DNA of 64,000 bases from Atopsyche davidsoni (lineage: Eukaryota > Arthropoda > Insecta > Trichoptera > Hydrobiosidae): NCBI GenBank assembly GCA_022113835.1, contig JAILWY010000024.1:6576501-6640500 (forward strand). Reading direction: 5' to 3'. Position 1 is the stretch's first letter; the number at the start of each line of letters is the position of its first letter. Both the position numbers and the translations under genes were made by a program. Shown here one piece after another: positions 24,665-37,400 of this stretch. Under the pieces are notes generated by a model, which saw only the letters and a list, made by a program, of their open reading frames with translations, did not search any database and was not told where the DNA came from.

Positions 24665-25190
24665 ATCTATTTAAGGCAGTTGCTTCCAGCCTTTATTTTT
24701 CTATATCGAAAATTGATTTTTTTTATAAAATATTGATAAAACTATAAATTATATTTACCTATTTTTTATTATTTAATTAACGTCCATTTTCAGGGTAAAA
24801 TAAAATCTTGAAGATGTTGAATAATTGGATAAAATGACGACTTTTCAAAACCAAAGTTTGTTAAAGATTTTTTTTTTTTTAATTTTTAAATTAATAAGAC
24901 GCACATGGTTTATATTAAATCTTTTAATTCCAATTGAAAAAAAGACTTTTAAATGTTTAGGATTCTTGGAAAATGTACCGGACGAATCTCCAAATTCCTA
25001 CACTTTAATCGGAAAAACACATTTTTATCGTATTAATAGTACATTTATAAGAAATAAAAATATATTATGTTCGGAAGAAGAGATGTATCAAACTTTTTGC
25101 ATTTAAATATTTTTGATTGGTGCAGTCGATTTTTCGTAAAACGGACTAAAAAATGATAAAAAAAACTCGATTATGGGACCTAGACCCTTA
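24665..25190 (+). repeat. MITE-like repeat 'X'
   Basis: One of the better copies: TTTAATTAACGTCCATTTTC near the left, GACGACTTTTCAAAACCAAA, TTGATTGGTGCAGTCGATTT, and a right end ending GACCCTTAA. Short ORFs inside recur in each copy only because the DNA is repeated. An AT microsatellite follows at 25191-25216. Confidence 0.7.
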
Positions 25191-25813
25191 ATATATATAT
25201 ATATATATATATATAAAACTAAGCTGATTCCTCAAATTTCTGAATAACCAACAAGCTGTTGTAATTCTCACTTAAAATACGCAAAACGTCTCATCTATTT
25301 TTATTTTTAAATGTTTTATTTAAATTGCAAGTCGTTGGTGTTTTTAGACTTGAGTGTAACCGCTCAAATATTTTGTATACCGATAATAGACAGAAATCGA
25401 AACTACTTTTAACAAATAGAGTTTTCTCTTTTATTTGTTTGTAAACACTTAAATAGTGGGTCAAACTCCAAGTGATTATTGGTCTTTCTTTCACAACTAC
25501 TCCTCTACCCGTAATAATTACACTGTTTACTTTAAAGGATGAAAGGTTACATTTACAAAAACAACAACACATTTATTACAGTTATACACAAATATACTTT
25601 TATCTTTCTGCCAGTTCTAACGTGCCCCAAATCGCTTTCATTAACAAACCACTTTAAAGTATAAAAATCGAGATGTACGAAGAAATAGCTAATTTCATAT
25701 TTTTTTTATTGTATAATCGATCATCGATTACGATTATATTGATAGTTTAAAAAAAACACGAAAGATTGATAAATAACATATTCAGTGGCGTGCAATAAAA
25801 ATAAACAATATAA

Positions 25814-25844
<31 letters not shown>

Positions 25845-26454
25845 TAAGCCATGATATGTATATTAATTTTGATGGAATTTTTTTTTTTTTTAAAGAATAC
25901 TCTAAATAAGTGAGACCTCTTGTGAGATAAGTGTTTTCGCGTGTTATCCAACAAGGCGTGAAATAAAGTCTTGACTGCCACGTGTTTGTGTGCGGGTCGC
26001 ACGTGTGTTCTTCGGTGGACACAGCCCAGTGGATTCCAGGTGTGATGATGATGAAGGCACTCGAGCAGGTATGGGGGCGAGGTCATGAGGGTAGTCAGAA
26101 TACACACGAAGTATTATCTAAGCTTAGAATAATTGTAGACATGAATTACTATATTACTATATTTATTCTGCCCATTCGTTTACTGGTGCATGGCTGTCAT
26201 TATAGAGGATCGGTAATGGAGTAGTTGACTCCTGCTATTGTTTCTGCAGCTTCCTGCAGAATTAGTATCAGATCTAAACGCCACAGCTTTATAAAAAAAG
26301 GATTTTATTATATAAAAGAAACATATATATAGAACGACCCACTACAGTGTTTTCCCATAGAAAGCCATGAGCACTGGTTCGGCATGAGTATAAGCTAATA
26401 CTCAAAAGGAAATATTGCTCTGGTAATATTGTCAAAATCTTTACACACAAATAG

Positions 26455-26570
26455 CGTAATATTTTTTTTAATAAAATACTTGAGTGATTTTCCACATGTT
26501 CGTTTTTTTATTTGTGAACGGTTTCGCCAACCTTTCACGTTGGCACTATCAAACGTATTTTATTTTATTA
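26455..26570 (+). repeat. Hairpin MITE copy
   Basis: AAAATACTTGAGTGATTTTC, then GGTTTCGCCAACCTTTCACG, as at 38570. Confidence 0.6.
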
Positions 26571-26574
26571 TTGT

Positions 26575-26760
26575 TAAGGGACAAGGCATTTGATGGCTGA
26601 AAATCCATTTTTTATTAATGATAAGGGTAACTTTGTATTCTTTCTTCGCTGACCAACAGACTTGGTCATCATTAGATTCAAAACAAAACAGTTTTGTTCT
26701 GCATCTGATAAGTAAAGATGAAGAAAAAATACAAAGTTACCCTTATCATTAATAAGTATT
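26575..26760. repeat. Palindromic element with 36-bp arms
   Basis: Arms 26612-26647 and 26720-26755 match at 35 of 36 bases. The spacer holds a second hairpin built on GACCAACAGACTTGGTC. The preceding GGGACAAGGCATTTGA is shared with 39478 and, with one change, 1637. Confidence 0.75.
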
Positions 26761-27982
26761 TTATAAAAAAATATATTAAAATGGAATTCCACCAAGTACT
26801 CTCTATCAAAAATATTAAATTTCTCTACAAACAGCGTGTTAATATTTTGTAAAAAAATATTTGTTTTAAGCAGGTTAGGTTAGGTGCATTTTACAACACA
26901 ATAAACCAAATATATGTGTATAGTAAGATATTTTAATTTTTTTTAAAAATAATGATACCCACTATATTATTAAAAAAATATATTAAAATTGAATTTCACC
27001 AAATACTCTCAGTCAAAAATATTAAATCTCTTAACAAATAGCGTGCTAATATTTTGTTAAAAAAATATTTATTTTAAGCAGGTTAGGTTAGGTGCATTTT
27101 ACAACACAATAAACCCAATATATGTGTATAGTTAGATATTTTTAATTTTTTTTTAAAAATGATACCCAGTATTTTATAAAAAAAAATATTCAAATGGAAT
27201 TGCACCAAGTACTCTCTATCAAAAATATTAAATATTTTTAAAAAATATATTTATTTTAAGCAGGTTAGATTAGGTGCATTTCACAACACAATAAACCAAA
27301 TATATGTGTATAGTTAAATATTAAAAAAAAAAATTTAATAATGATACCCAGTATATTATTAAAAAAATATATTTATTTTAAGCAGGTTAGGTTAGGTGCA
27401 TTTTACAACACAATAAACCCAATATATGTGTATAGTTAAATATTTAAAAAAAAAATAATAATGATACCCAGTATTTTATAAAAAAAATATATCAAAACGG
27501 AATTCCACCAAGTACTCTCTATCAAAAATATTAAATTTCTAAAAAAAAATATTTATTTCTAGCAGGTTAGGTTAGGTGCATTTTACAACACAATAAACCC
27601 AATGTATGTGTATAGTTAAATATTTAAATAAAAAATTAATAATGATACCCAGTATATTATTAAAAAAATATATTAACCACCAAGTAATCTCTATCAAAAA
27701 TATTAAATTTTTAAAAAATATATATTTATTTTAAGCAGGTTAGGTTAGGTGCATTTTACAACACAATAAACCAAATATATGTGTATAGTTAAATATTAAA
27801 AAAAAAAATGTAATAATGATACCCAGTATTTTATAAAAAAAATATATTCAAATGGAATTCCACCAAGTAAGTACTCTCTATCAGAAATATTAAATTTCTA
27901 AAAAAAAATATTTATTTCTAGCAGGTTAGGTTAGGTGCATTTTACAACACAATAAACCAAATATACGTGTATAATAATTTTT

Positions 27983-27985
<3 letters not shown>
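26760..27985. repeat. Satellite with seven copies of a GGTTAGGTTAGGTGCA unit
   Basis: Units of about 125-210 bp contain GCAGGTTAGGTTAGGTGCAT, then ACAACACAATAAACC, ATGTGTATAGTTAAAT and AATGATACCCAGTAT. Copies of the core start near 26870, 27078, 27258, 27383, 27561, 27737 and 27922. Longer units also carry CACCAAGTACTCTCTATCAA, also present beside the hairpin elements at 38710 and 61180. It ends about 180 bp before the proximal promoter. Confidence 0.9.
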
Positions 27986-28013
<28 letters not shown>

Positions 28014-28159
28014 ATGATATGAACGCATTCGAGCGCCGAGCGAATGCGCCGCACGCCACTGGCGCGATAATTTCATCACGACCGAGTATCGCACGTCGTT
28101 CTGAAGGGGGCGGCAGAGGGAGATGGCAACAGCTGAAGCTGGTCCCCGCGGCTACGCGG

Positions 28160-28386
28160 CCCGTGATTGGTCGGCGCCCAAAGTGGAGGGGGGAGCCTCG
28201 AAGCCGCAGAGTGCCCACTTTATTCAGTCCCCGTCTTCAGTATCGCGTCGACCGCCGAGCCCAGGAGAAGCGCCGTCTCTCCGATCACAGTCTCTCGAAC
28301 TGTCAGATACGCGATCCCGTCTCCCGATTATCATCATCATCATCGTCGGGTGTGTTTTTAACTATCATCATCACATCAGCGCGTCC
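28160..28386 (+). promoter_or_regulatory. Proximal promoter and 5' UTR of the GATA gene
   Basis: This is a GC- and CpG-rich block in AT-rich DNA. It has an inverted CCAAT box (GATTGGTCGG, core 28166-28170) and two insect-type initiators, TCAGTC at 28224-28229 and TCAGTA at 28237-28242, about 55-70 bp downstream. From either initiator to 28387 there is no ATG, so the ATG of the next exon would be the first AUG of the transcript. No TATA box is seen. The promoter is an inference from motifs and spacing; 5' RNA ends would prove it. Confidence 0.5.
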
Positions 28387-28430
28387 ATGTACCTGCCCGA
28401 GGAGTTCCCCGTGTACCGCCTGGATGAAAG
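28387..28430 (+). CDS. srp: GATA factor exon, alternative first coding exon
   Basis: The ATG at 28387 opens [14 protein letters not shown] and the exon ends GATGAAAG|GTCAGC in phase 2, matching the phase-2 acceptor at 33761 to give Ser at the junction. Two models fit. In the first it is a first coding exon behind the promoter at 28160-28386. In the second, CATCAG at 28379 is an acceptor and 28380-28430 is a 51-nt phase 2-2 cassette between the exons at 19926 and 33761. The first is preferred because of the upstream promoter motifs and the weak polypyrimidine tract. Confidence 0.65.
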
Positions 28431-31400
28431 GTCAGCCTATTTTTTTTTTTGGTACATGCTTCCCATCCCTCATCCCTTATATCACTAAATTTAAAAAAAT
28501 ATATATATTTGCTTCATCATCATCATCATCGTTCTCTGGTCTCCCCCCCCCCCACCCACCCAAGGTCGCTGGGCGTCATTAATGATGTTCACCTCTAAGT
28601 GGAAATAGATCTCCGGCTAATGGGGCGTTATTTTTCAATTAGTCAACATTGCGTCAAAATGCATTTGAGCGCGATAATTGTAACGTAATATTCCGAGTTT
28701 GCTCCGGGCGAGCAGTTCATAAAACTGCGTGCCTGTGTTCAGTATACCCTCTGCTTTTTTTCGGAGATAAATGGTGCTGCGTTATCATATACTAGCGTTT
28801 TTTTTATGTACGTGCTTAAGCTGCTGATTGAGCGAGAACTGCTTCAGCTTCTTTTTATGCAAATGCTTAAAATTCAGATCGTCTTTCATTGCAAAAATCT
28901 AAGGGTGCGTTTTGAAATAGTTTGTAGTCTGTACAGTTGTTCAGTCATTCTGCCCTTGCATATTTTTCATCAGAAGGCTTCGAATAGCATGCATTTGTTA
29001 CAGGGACCGTTTTTTTTTTTTTATAAAGGTACATTTTTGTAATTCCAATTGCAGTCGTTTTGAAAGCTATACGGGCTTGCATAGATAAAGAGAAAATTCC
29101 CGTGTAGCAATCGTCCATATGCAATGTTGAGTATATACAAATTCATACGGTCAATTTTAACAATTCAACATTGCATATTCATTAACAACACAACACCGAT
29201 TTATAAAATTAATGTGTTATCACATTTTGTTTCTTATCGTAGATTTGCTATCATCTCAAACTTTACAGTTATACGTGAATCGCAAAAAGAAAGAATCGTA
29301 AACACTGAGCCACGCTTATGAGTGAAAGAGAATTGGAGAATGGTAAAATAGCGTAAATATCAATAATCAAGCCGATTGTCCTGGAGAAACTCGCAAGGAT
29401 CAAGTAGAAAGTTATCGTGGACGTAGAATTTTCGCCAGTGGCTGAAAGTCGAAAACACAGCCAAACAAATATATGCACAGTAAATAGCCATCGACCCCTT
29501 CTGAAAGGCACTTAATAATAGCAATACGCGTTTTTTTTATTGTAAATTATTTTTAAATCATTGTAAAAGCATATAATTTTAAAATAATTATTATAACAGC
29601 CACGATGTGTTGCTTATAGTTATTGATATCTCGATTAGATGTTATTCACCAGCCCCTCGTTACAGGACACTCCGCTTCTGCGGTATGCGATCAGATAACA
29701 TCAGCATTATAATCTAGCTACAAAACGGACAGTACTCACTACAGTTTCTTAGTTATTCAGCCGCGTTTTTATTTTTTATTTTGATTCAAACGTGCAGCCT
29801 CTGAGTGCTTTGAAACTGAAGTTAAAAACACCAGTCAATATCAAAGTTACTATCAAGGTTTTTTTTTTTTTTTTTTTATATTTCATCCCCAACTAGACGA
29901 GCTTTGTTTTTAATACAATTGCACGTTATTTTGATTTGTATATCAAATAATTATGTAGAACAAATATTTTCATCAACACTTCAAAGAAAGAAGTTGCTAG
30001 GCAGGCAGTTCATAAAGTAGATTTTACTCAAAGAGTTTCCCTTTTTTTTATTATATTATTTGTTATTTGCCGGTTACGTTAGTTTGCCCTTCTGCTGTCG
30101 ATGTGTCTGAGCAGTGTATCGTGTATGCAAATTAATGCATATCAAACTCAATGCAACTTTACTGCAACTTTGGCTGCAGTGGACTGTTCTAAAAATGTAG
30201 GCCACTGCATGCATTATACAATACAACTTTTTATAGCACGCGTTATTATATCCAAACCATAGGTTCCCAAACATTTTCGCACCGTCGCCCATTTTTTTAT
30301 ATTTTATACTAATAAACCAGATCATCTGATTGAAGACGTATACTATTTATTTTTGAATCAAATCATTTATGTAGGCTATGTGTAGAGTTTATGAAAATGT
30401 TATGACTTTACTCACTTGTCATTATCATTCCCTGGACGATCGGCGCGTCCAGCTGGGAATAATAATATTCCAGTCTTCCTATAATTTAATATCCCATTAA
30501 TGGGACCACATCTCTCCGGTGTCCCGTTTTATGGTGCGTCATATTTGAAAACATGTCCAATGGTATTTTTACTACCACACCATGGATTGACTGCGTCACA
30601 AACGAGTCGTGCACAAAGAGATGCAGTTTTTGAATAAAATTTAATTTAAGGCTACTGTGTCTAGGAAAAGTAAAAAAAAGGCATTGAATCAGGATAGAGA
30701 AGGTTTTTATTTTTAAACCAGAGTGGGTTTTTTTTTCAATCCAATGAAATGCAAACATTGTTTCAACGGTTTTTTTTAAACACTTGGGGGTTTTTAAGTT
30801 TTTTTTTATACCCAGAGCGGGTTTTGCAACTCGAATAACTCATAGTGACTCACAATACGAAGATTCATTTAGGTGTGTTCGTATATTGACCTAATTGTAG
30901 TTGTAAACGCTCTGTGTGCAATAACTGCGTCACGCAGTTAAAAAATGACGAACGTTTCACAGATGATCATAGCCTGTTGGCGCTATAACCTATTTGAAAA
31001 TCATCCATCGTCATCGAGTGTTAATGGTGTCCCCAGGTAATGGTATATTTCTTTTAGATCTGATACTCCTCTGCGATCATTCCACTACTCCATTACCGAT
31101 CCTTTACACACTCTCAGGGCACAGAATGGCAGCCATGCACAAGCAACAGAATGGGGAACAATTTTTTTTTGTCGGTTGTGTCACAACGCGTGTAGACAGA
31201 AAGTATCTTGAATTTAATGACAACGGGAATTCTCGTCGCCTCTCTTCTCTCCTTGAGTGTTTATTGTCCTCATTTCTTTGTCCACCGGGCTGTATAAGAG
31301 TACAGCCCTTGGCGCCGGGGTGAGTTGTGAGGGTGGAATTACTGTCCATCCCTTGTTCCGATTTTCTGAATGACCGCGCCATGAATGAATGAATCTCGTA

Positions 31401-34400
31401 TCTCGAGATCTCACTTTACTACAGACTCTCTTACAGGTACCGGTCATAAATAATTTTACTATTTTTTTTTCTAATAACCACCTCAAGTAGTTCTTTCAAA
31501 AAGACTTTCATTTAAACTTACTAAAGCCGGCTACACACTCAACATATTATCAATTAGACAATTTTTTTTTTTAATCTGTTGGCTTATTTATGATAAATTG
31601 ATTTGCGTGTAGACTGCTCTTAGCTTTTTTAATATATATATGTTTGTCACAAACATTCAAAGATTTTCGAGGTCCTGTTGCTTCGTGTGTAATAAAATTT
31701 TATATAAATATTATAAAATGATAATAGTTCATAAAATATTTAATAATAAAGTACTTCCCCAATGCAAGTGTTTCTTACAACATCATATTCTATTATATAC
31801 GACCTGATGTGTTTACGATTGCTCCTGATTTTATCGCGAGGAGATCTCTTGTTGATTTAGCCTCGAGCATAAATATTTTTATATTATGCCATAACAATAA
31901 GTTAAATACCATAAGAACTATATTATTAAGCGTATTAAATCGACGCTTTTGAAATTCGGGACCCCCACGTCACAAATGAAAGAACTCTTGACGATGGTTA
32001 AAAAAACCATATTCGCAGATATACCAAACTATAGCCTAGTGCAGCTGATTGTCAAAAGAAAAATCCATGGAAAAAAAGGAACTGGCTCAGGATGATGATC
32101 ATCTCAGTTCAGCGAAATAATCATCAGCCTCCCATGAGGAGAAGCACCTGAAGAAGAAGACTAAACGATGATTAGAACATAGCAAAAAAAGACGTTTGCT
32201 CCGCATATAAATACCAACTCTAGAAATTTAGTTTAGACACATGTGTTCATGTTATTTGTTCTTTTTCCCCATGGATTATACCACTAATGGCCTATTATGA
32301 ATGTCTTCATTTTTATTATTAGACCATAAACATTAACACGGACTATTATTTACACAAGTGATGCGTATAAATTAGTTTATTCTAACAGCCCAAAAGGTTT
32401 ACATTACTGTACATTATGTTCTAAAATAAATTACATCATATTGATTGGGATTTTCACAATAATACTTTGAATGAATATTAACTTTTAATTTTATTTTAAG
32501 CAACAATTACTTAACTAACGCAAAACTACAAAAAATGTTATATTAATACTTAAATATGTAATAGATTCAAATTTTGTATATAACTGTGCCTTTAAAACAG
32601 TATTTCATTACTGTTCCCAACATTTCGTATGCCAAATTTTTACCCAAGTTACATTTATTGTAACGAATTGATAAAACATACCACTGAGCTATTTTTTTTT
32701 ATGAAATATACATTTATTGTATTGAATTGAAATATACACATATAAGTAAATATATTAATATTTTTTTTAGCTTCTAGATTAAAGTGTGCACTACTAACTT
32801 TTTATGATACATATTACGAACAAAACTGTTTGTTCAGATTTTAGTCTCCCTTTGCGTTTTTACGCCGTCTACGTTTTTTTCTTTCAATGGTTCAGTATTT
32901 TTTTTTTTCGTATAAATAAGCAGTATTTTCTCTTAGGGTTGAAATTAATTGAAAGGTTTGCATCGATAATAAATAAGTGATCGTGAGTGTGAGTGTGATT
33001 TGGAAGGGATGTGCGAGATTACCTGTCACCCCGGCAGGTACCGAGTCCGCCGGAAGTGCCCGCGGCAGGTTGTTCCTCGCCGTCTGGGCCCATGGCGCCT
33101 CGCCCGAAAGCCTGTCAGTCCTTTACAACTATGTCTCCCACCATTAATTATCGGAAAACAATAAAATTAGGCATTTCAGGCATGCTTCCGTCCTTTACAA
33201 GCATTTGGAAATATAGCGAAACACGCTGCTTTTGTATTTTTGAGTTTGTGGTTGGACCATTGACTCTTGATCCAGGACCTCGGATAGTTATTTATTTGAG
33301 ATATTATATAGAAAATGAATTGCGTAGACCATAGGCTCCCAAACTATTTTGTCTGCCCTGCCTTGCTAATATTGAATTTTTATAAAATTCATCAACTTCA
33401 AGCATATTTTTGACAGCTGATTTACAGGGTGCGCCATATTTTATGTCGGTATGTAAACATTGAATATCTGTGACATTTATAAACCGATTGACTTGAGTAA
33501 ACGTGTTTTGAAACATTAATTTAGTACGCGCTGAAATAGTGACGCTGTACATTGAAAATAGTCGTTCAGTTGTGTTAACTCAACGTACATATCGTGGCCA
33601 ACATGGCCAATGGGATCCACTCTTGTAGACGCCCATTTACAGTTCGTGGACCCCCAATTTAATTTTTCCATATTGATCACTTTGGGAACCTATGGTGTGG
33701 ACATTGCAAATACCCCGTGTTGGATGAAGGCCCCTCGCTCACGATGTTTGTTTGTTGCAGCCCTGCGTCTGCCTATGGTCGGGGTCCATCAGTGGGATCG
33801 TTTGCTCCCATGCAGTACTTCGGAGGAAGCCCTGGCCCGACGGACTTGGGATCGCAGCCCATGTGGACACCGAGTAAGTCAATCACACCAAACAAAGCCT
33901 ATTGATTATAAGAGATGTCAGAAGAGAGAAGGTATATAATGCTGCACTTGCAACAGTCAAATTGAAGCAGCCGACACACTGATCAGAAACCAATAGCGTC
34001 CTTTTTCACAGTTCTGCTTCTATTGAAATACAATGGAAATATACAACCAAGTAATTTCTCTTCTGATACCCTCTTCATAGCAGGTTTGTGACAATTTCCT
34101 CGAACATATCCCTATCCTGGGTCAGTCTCCAGTCTTCTTCCAATGCCCCTTTTCCCTTCGATATTTCCCTGGTCAATCAGCTGGAGGATGCTATACTTAT
34201 TTCGCTTTCAACTCATGGTGTCTTAAGGGCCTAGTCCACACAATCGAGTTTATTTGATCATTTTCTAGTCCGTTTTGCGAAAAATCCACTGCACCAATCG
34301 AAAAAATATAAATGCAAAAAGTTTGATATATTTCTTCTTCCGAATAAAATATATTTTTATTTCTTATAAATTTACTATTAATATGATAAATATGTGTTTT

Positions 34401-37400
34401 TCCGATTGAAGTGTAGGAATTCGGAGATTCATCTGGTCCATTTTACAAGAGTCCTAAACATTTAAAAGTCTTTTTTTTCAATTGAAATTAAAAGATTAAA
34501 TATAAACCATGTGCGCCTTATTATTTAAAAAATTTAAAAAAAAAAATCTTTAACAAAATTTGGTTATGAAAAGTCGTCATTTTATCCAATTTTTCAACAT
34601 CTTCTAGATTTTATTTTACCCTTCAAATGGACGTTAATTAAATAATAAAAAATAGGTTAATATAATTTATAGTTTCCTCAATACTTTGTCAAAAAATCAA
34701 CTTTCGATATAGCAAAATAAAATGACAATTCAATTATTTAATTAACGTCCATTTTAAGGGTAAAATAAAATCTTGAAGATGTTGATAAATTGGATAAAAT
34801 GACGACTTTTCAAAACCAAAGTTTGTTAAAGATTTTTTTAATTTTTAAAATAATAAAGCGCCCATGGTTTATATTTAATCTTTTAATTTCGATTGAAAAA
34901 AAAATCTCCAAATTCCTACACTCTTCAATCGGAAAAGCACATATTTATCATATGAATAGTAAATTTATAAGAAATAAAAATATATTTTATTCGGAAGAAG
35001 GGATGTATCAAACTTTTCGCATTTAAATTTTTTCGATTGGTGCAGTGGATTTTTCAGAAAATGATCAAAAAAACTCGATTATGCGGACTAGGCCCTTAAC
35101 GATTCTCCCGCACAGCCGCATTGATTGCAGTCACCATTCAGGGGATTCTTGAGCTGTGTGGTTGTTTATAGTTCTGGCATGCATATTAGCAGGTAACTGA
35201 TGATTTTTTTTTTGTTTGTGATGATCAGCAGGGGCGCTGGCAGGGGGGCTGAGCGACGAGTATGGGGGAAAAGCAGGGGGAGCCCTGCCAGCCTTCTCGC
35301 AACGCTTCGGGGGTCCCTTCACGGCGGCGCACTCTCGCCCCGCCCCGCCTTACACACCCCAAGCACCATACACCTCACAGGTATGCACCAGCCAACCTAA
35401 CCTAACCCAAATAAAAGGTGTGACACCACTGCTTCAAGTGTACTTTTATATCATTTTTTTACACTTGTCGTTTTCTGTCGCATCGCCAGGCAGAGCTCTG
35501 GTCCGGCGGCTACGGAGAGAGCGCCCTGGTGTACGCAGACGGGAGGCCTCCATCCTCCCAGGCATCCGGCAGGGCGCGCACCACATTGTCCGCAGCGGCG
35601 TCGCTGTCAGCAAGTCAGTATCCACTCCGCCCCATGTCCTCTACTAATCCAAAATAAAACCCCCCCGCAAAGCAAGGTCATCCGAATCGCAAGCGATGCT
35701 AGAAACTCCATCTTAGTCTAGTCGGCTGTCTGTTGAGTGGCAGCACGTGCAGGCACCTCGATTTGCGTGTGTTATGTTTTGGAAGATAGGCGTTAACCCC
35801 TCGGGGCCAACGGGCGCGACGCCAGCCACATTGCCCGTTTCATGTTCACAACTTGCCGAGCTCTCAGAACATGAAATTCGCAGATGCTATGCGTACATTG
35901 CATACAAAAAAAAATTTCCTTTTTTCACGAAGAACAACGGGGCGTTTTACTACGATAGTGCGTTCAAAGAGTGACGTCATCGCGAACCACTTAGGCCGCG
36001 AGTCACCAGTCCGAAATGTCCCCTTGTGGAGTGAGGAATTCGTGGTAATTACAAATCTCTGGCCGGGATCGCGGGAGGGGGTGCCGGACTAATGGCCGGC
36101 GACTCACCCCCGAGGAATTCATTTTTTTTCGCATCCTAGGCAAACCCTCGCATTCTTCCGCGTCGTGATTCAGTGAAACGTGAATGGAGAAGAAAAAAAA
36201 CGCCCGAACCGTCCAATTTTTTCCATAAAATATTCGGTGGAGTTCTATTGCAGTTTTCGGGCTTTAGTAAGAGCTGACATTTCAAGTGTTTATTGTGCAC
36301 ACAATAAGCATAACGTAATAAATTTCATGTGTTCAATTAAAAAAATATCAAACTGGAATCCCACTAAGGCAAGAAATAATGAACGTTTTTTCAGTAATGC
36401 ATTTTTTTTTTTTTTACTATAAATTATATTTCCGTGTTTTTTGTTATATATCAAAACACGTGCTTTTATATTACGTGTTTTTAAATCCATTTTTTTGATT
36501 ACGCGTGTGGGTCCGTTCACGTAATTGCGAGGCGCACAGTCGCCGGAGCCGGTCCGGAGCTGGACGTGCCTCTCGCAGCATCACGCTCACCTGGCCGCCC
36601 CAAGGTCGCGCCGCTGATCTTGGAGTCTCGGATCGCCGGACGACACGTAGCGGCGTGTCACTCGGAGACGGGTGACGCACCCGCGAAGAGCTAGGCATGC
36701 AGTTCCGGCGATCGATAATTGGCACACCGCCTGAAAAGTCGTTTTCAGGCGAATAAAATGAAACACAGTGTTTCGGCATCGAACGTGGCTGGACTGTAAA
36801 TTTGACACGCAGCAATCGCTCTTCTTCTGATTCCTCTTCTCATAGTTGGATTCATATTTCTACTCTGGGGCAGTCTCACTAATTCGGGTGTACTTCCACG
36901 TAAACTGCTCTTTTTTCCATCAGCTGCAGCTGCACACAAAAAAACACTGCTTTTATATCAATACAAGCACTTGATTTTTCGTGAACTCACGGCATTCAAA
37001 ATGTACTAATGCCTCTCCTCATACGAATTTGGTGAACATATTTCTACCCTGGGGCAGTCTCACTAATTCGGCTGTACTTCCACATAAACTGCTCTTTTTT
37101 GCATCAGCTGTAGCTGCATGTGTTTATATCAATACAAACACTTGATTTTTCGTGAGCTAGTGGCATTCAAAATGTACTAATGCCTCTCCTCATACGAGGT
37201 TGGTGAACATATTTATATCCTGGGACAGTCTCACTAATTCGGCTGTACTTCCACGTAAACTGCTCTTTTTTCTATCAGCTGCAGCTGCATGTGCTCACAT
37301 AATAGCTATAACGTCGAAAAAACACTGTTTTTACTGATTTCACTGATTTTTCGTGAACTGACGGCATTCAAAATGTATTAATGCCTCTTCTCATACGAGA

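Noticed and set aside
22542..25106. Similar ORFs near 22542 and 24825 as a gene family
   Set aside because: They are frames inside copies of repeat X and contain stops in other copies.
33011..33110. GC-rich segment with two GGCAG|GT donors, possible exon
   Set aside because: No acceptor with a compatible phase and no GATA-like sequence; skipping it gives a clean frame.
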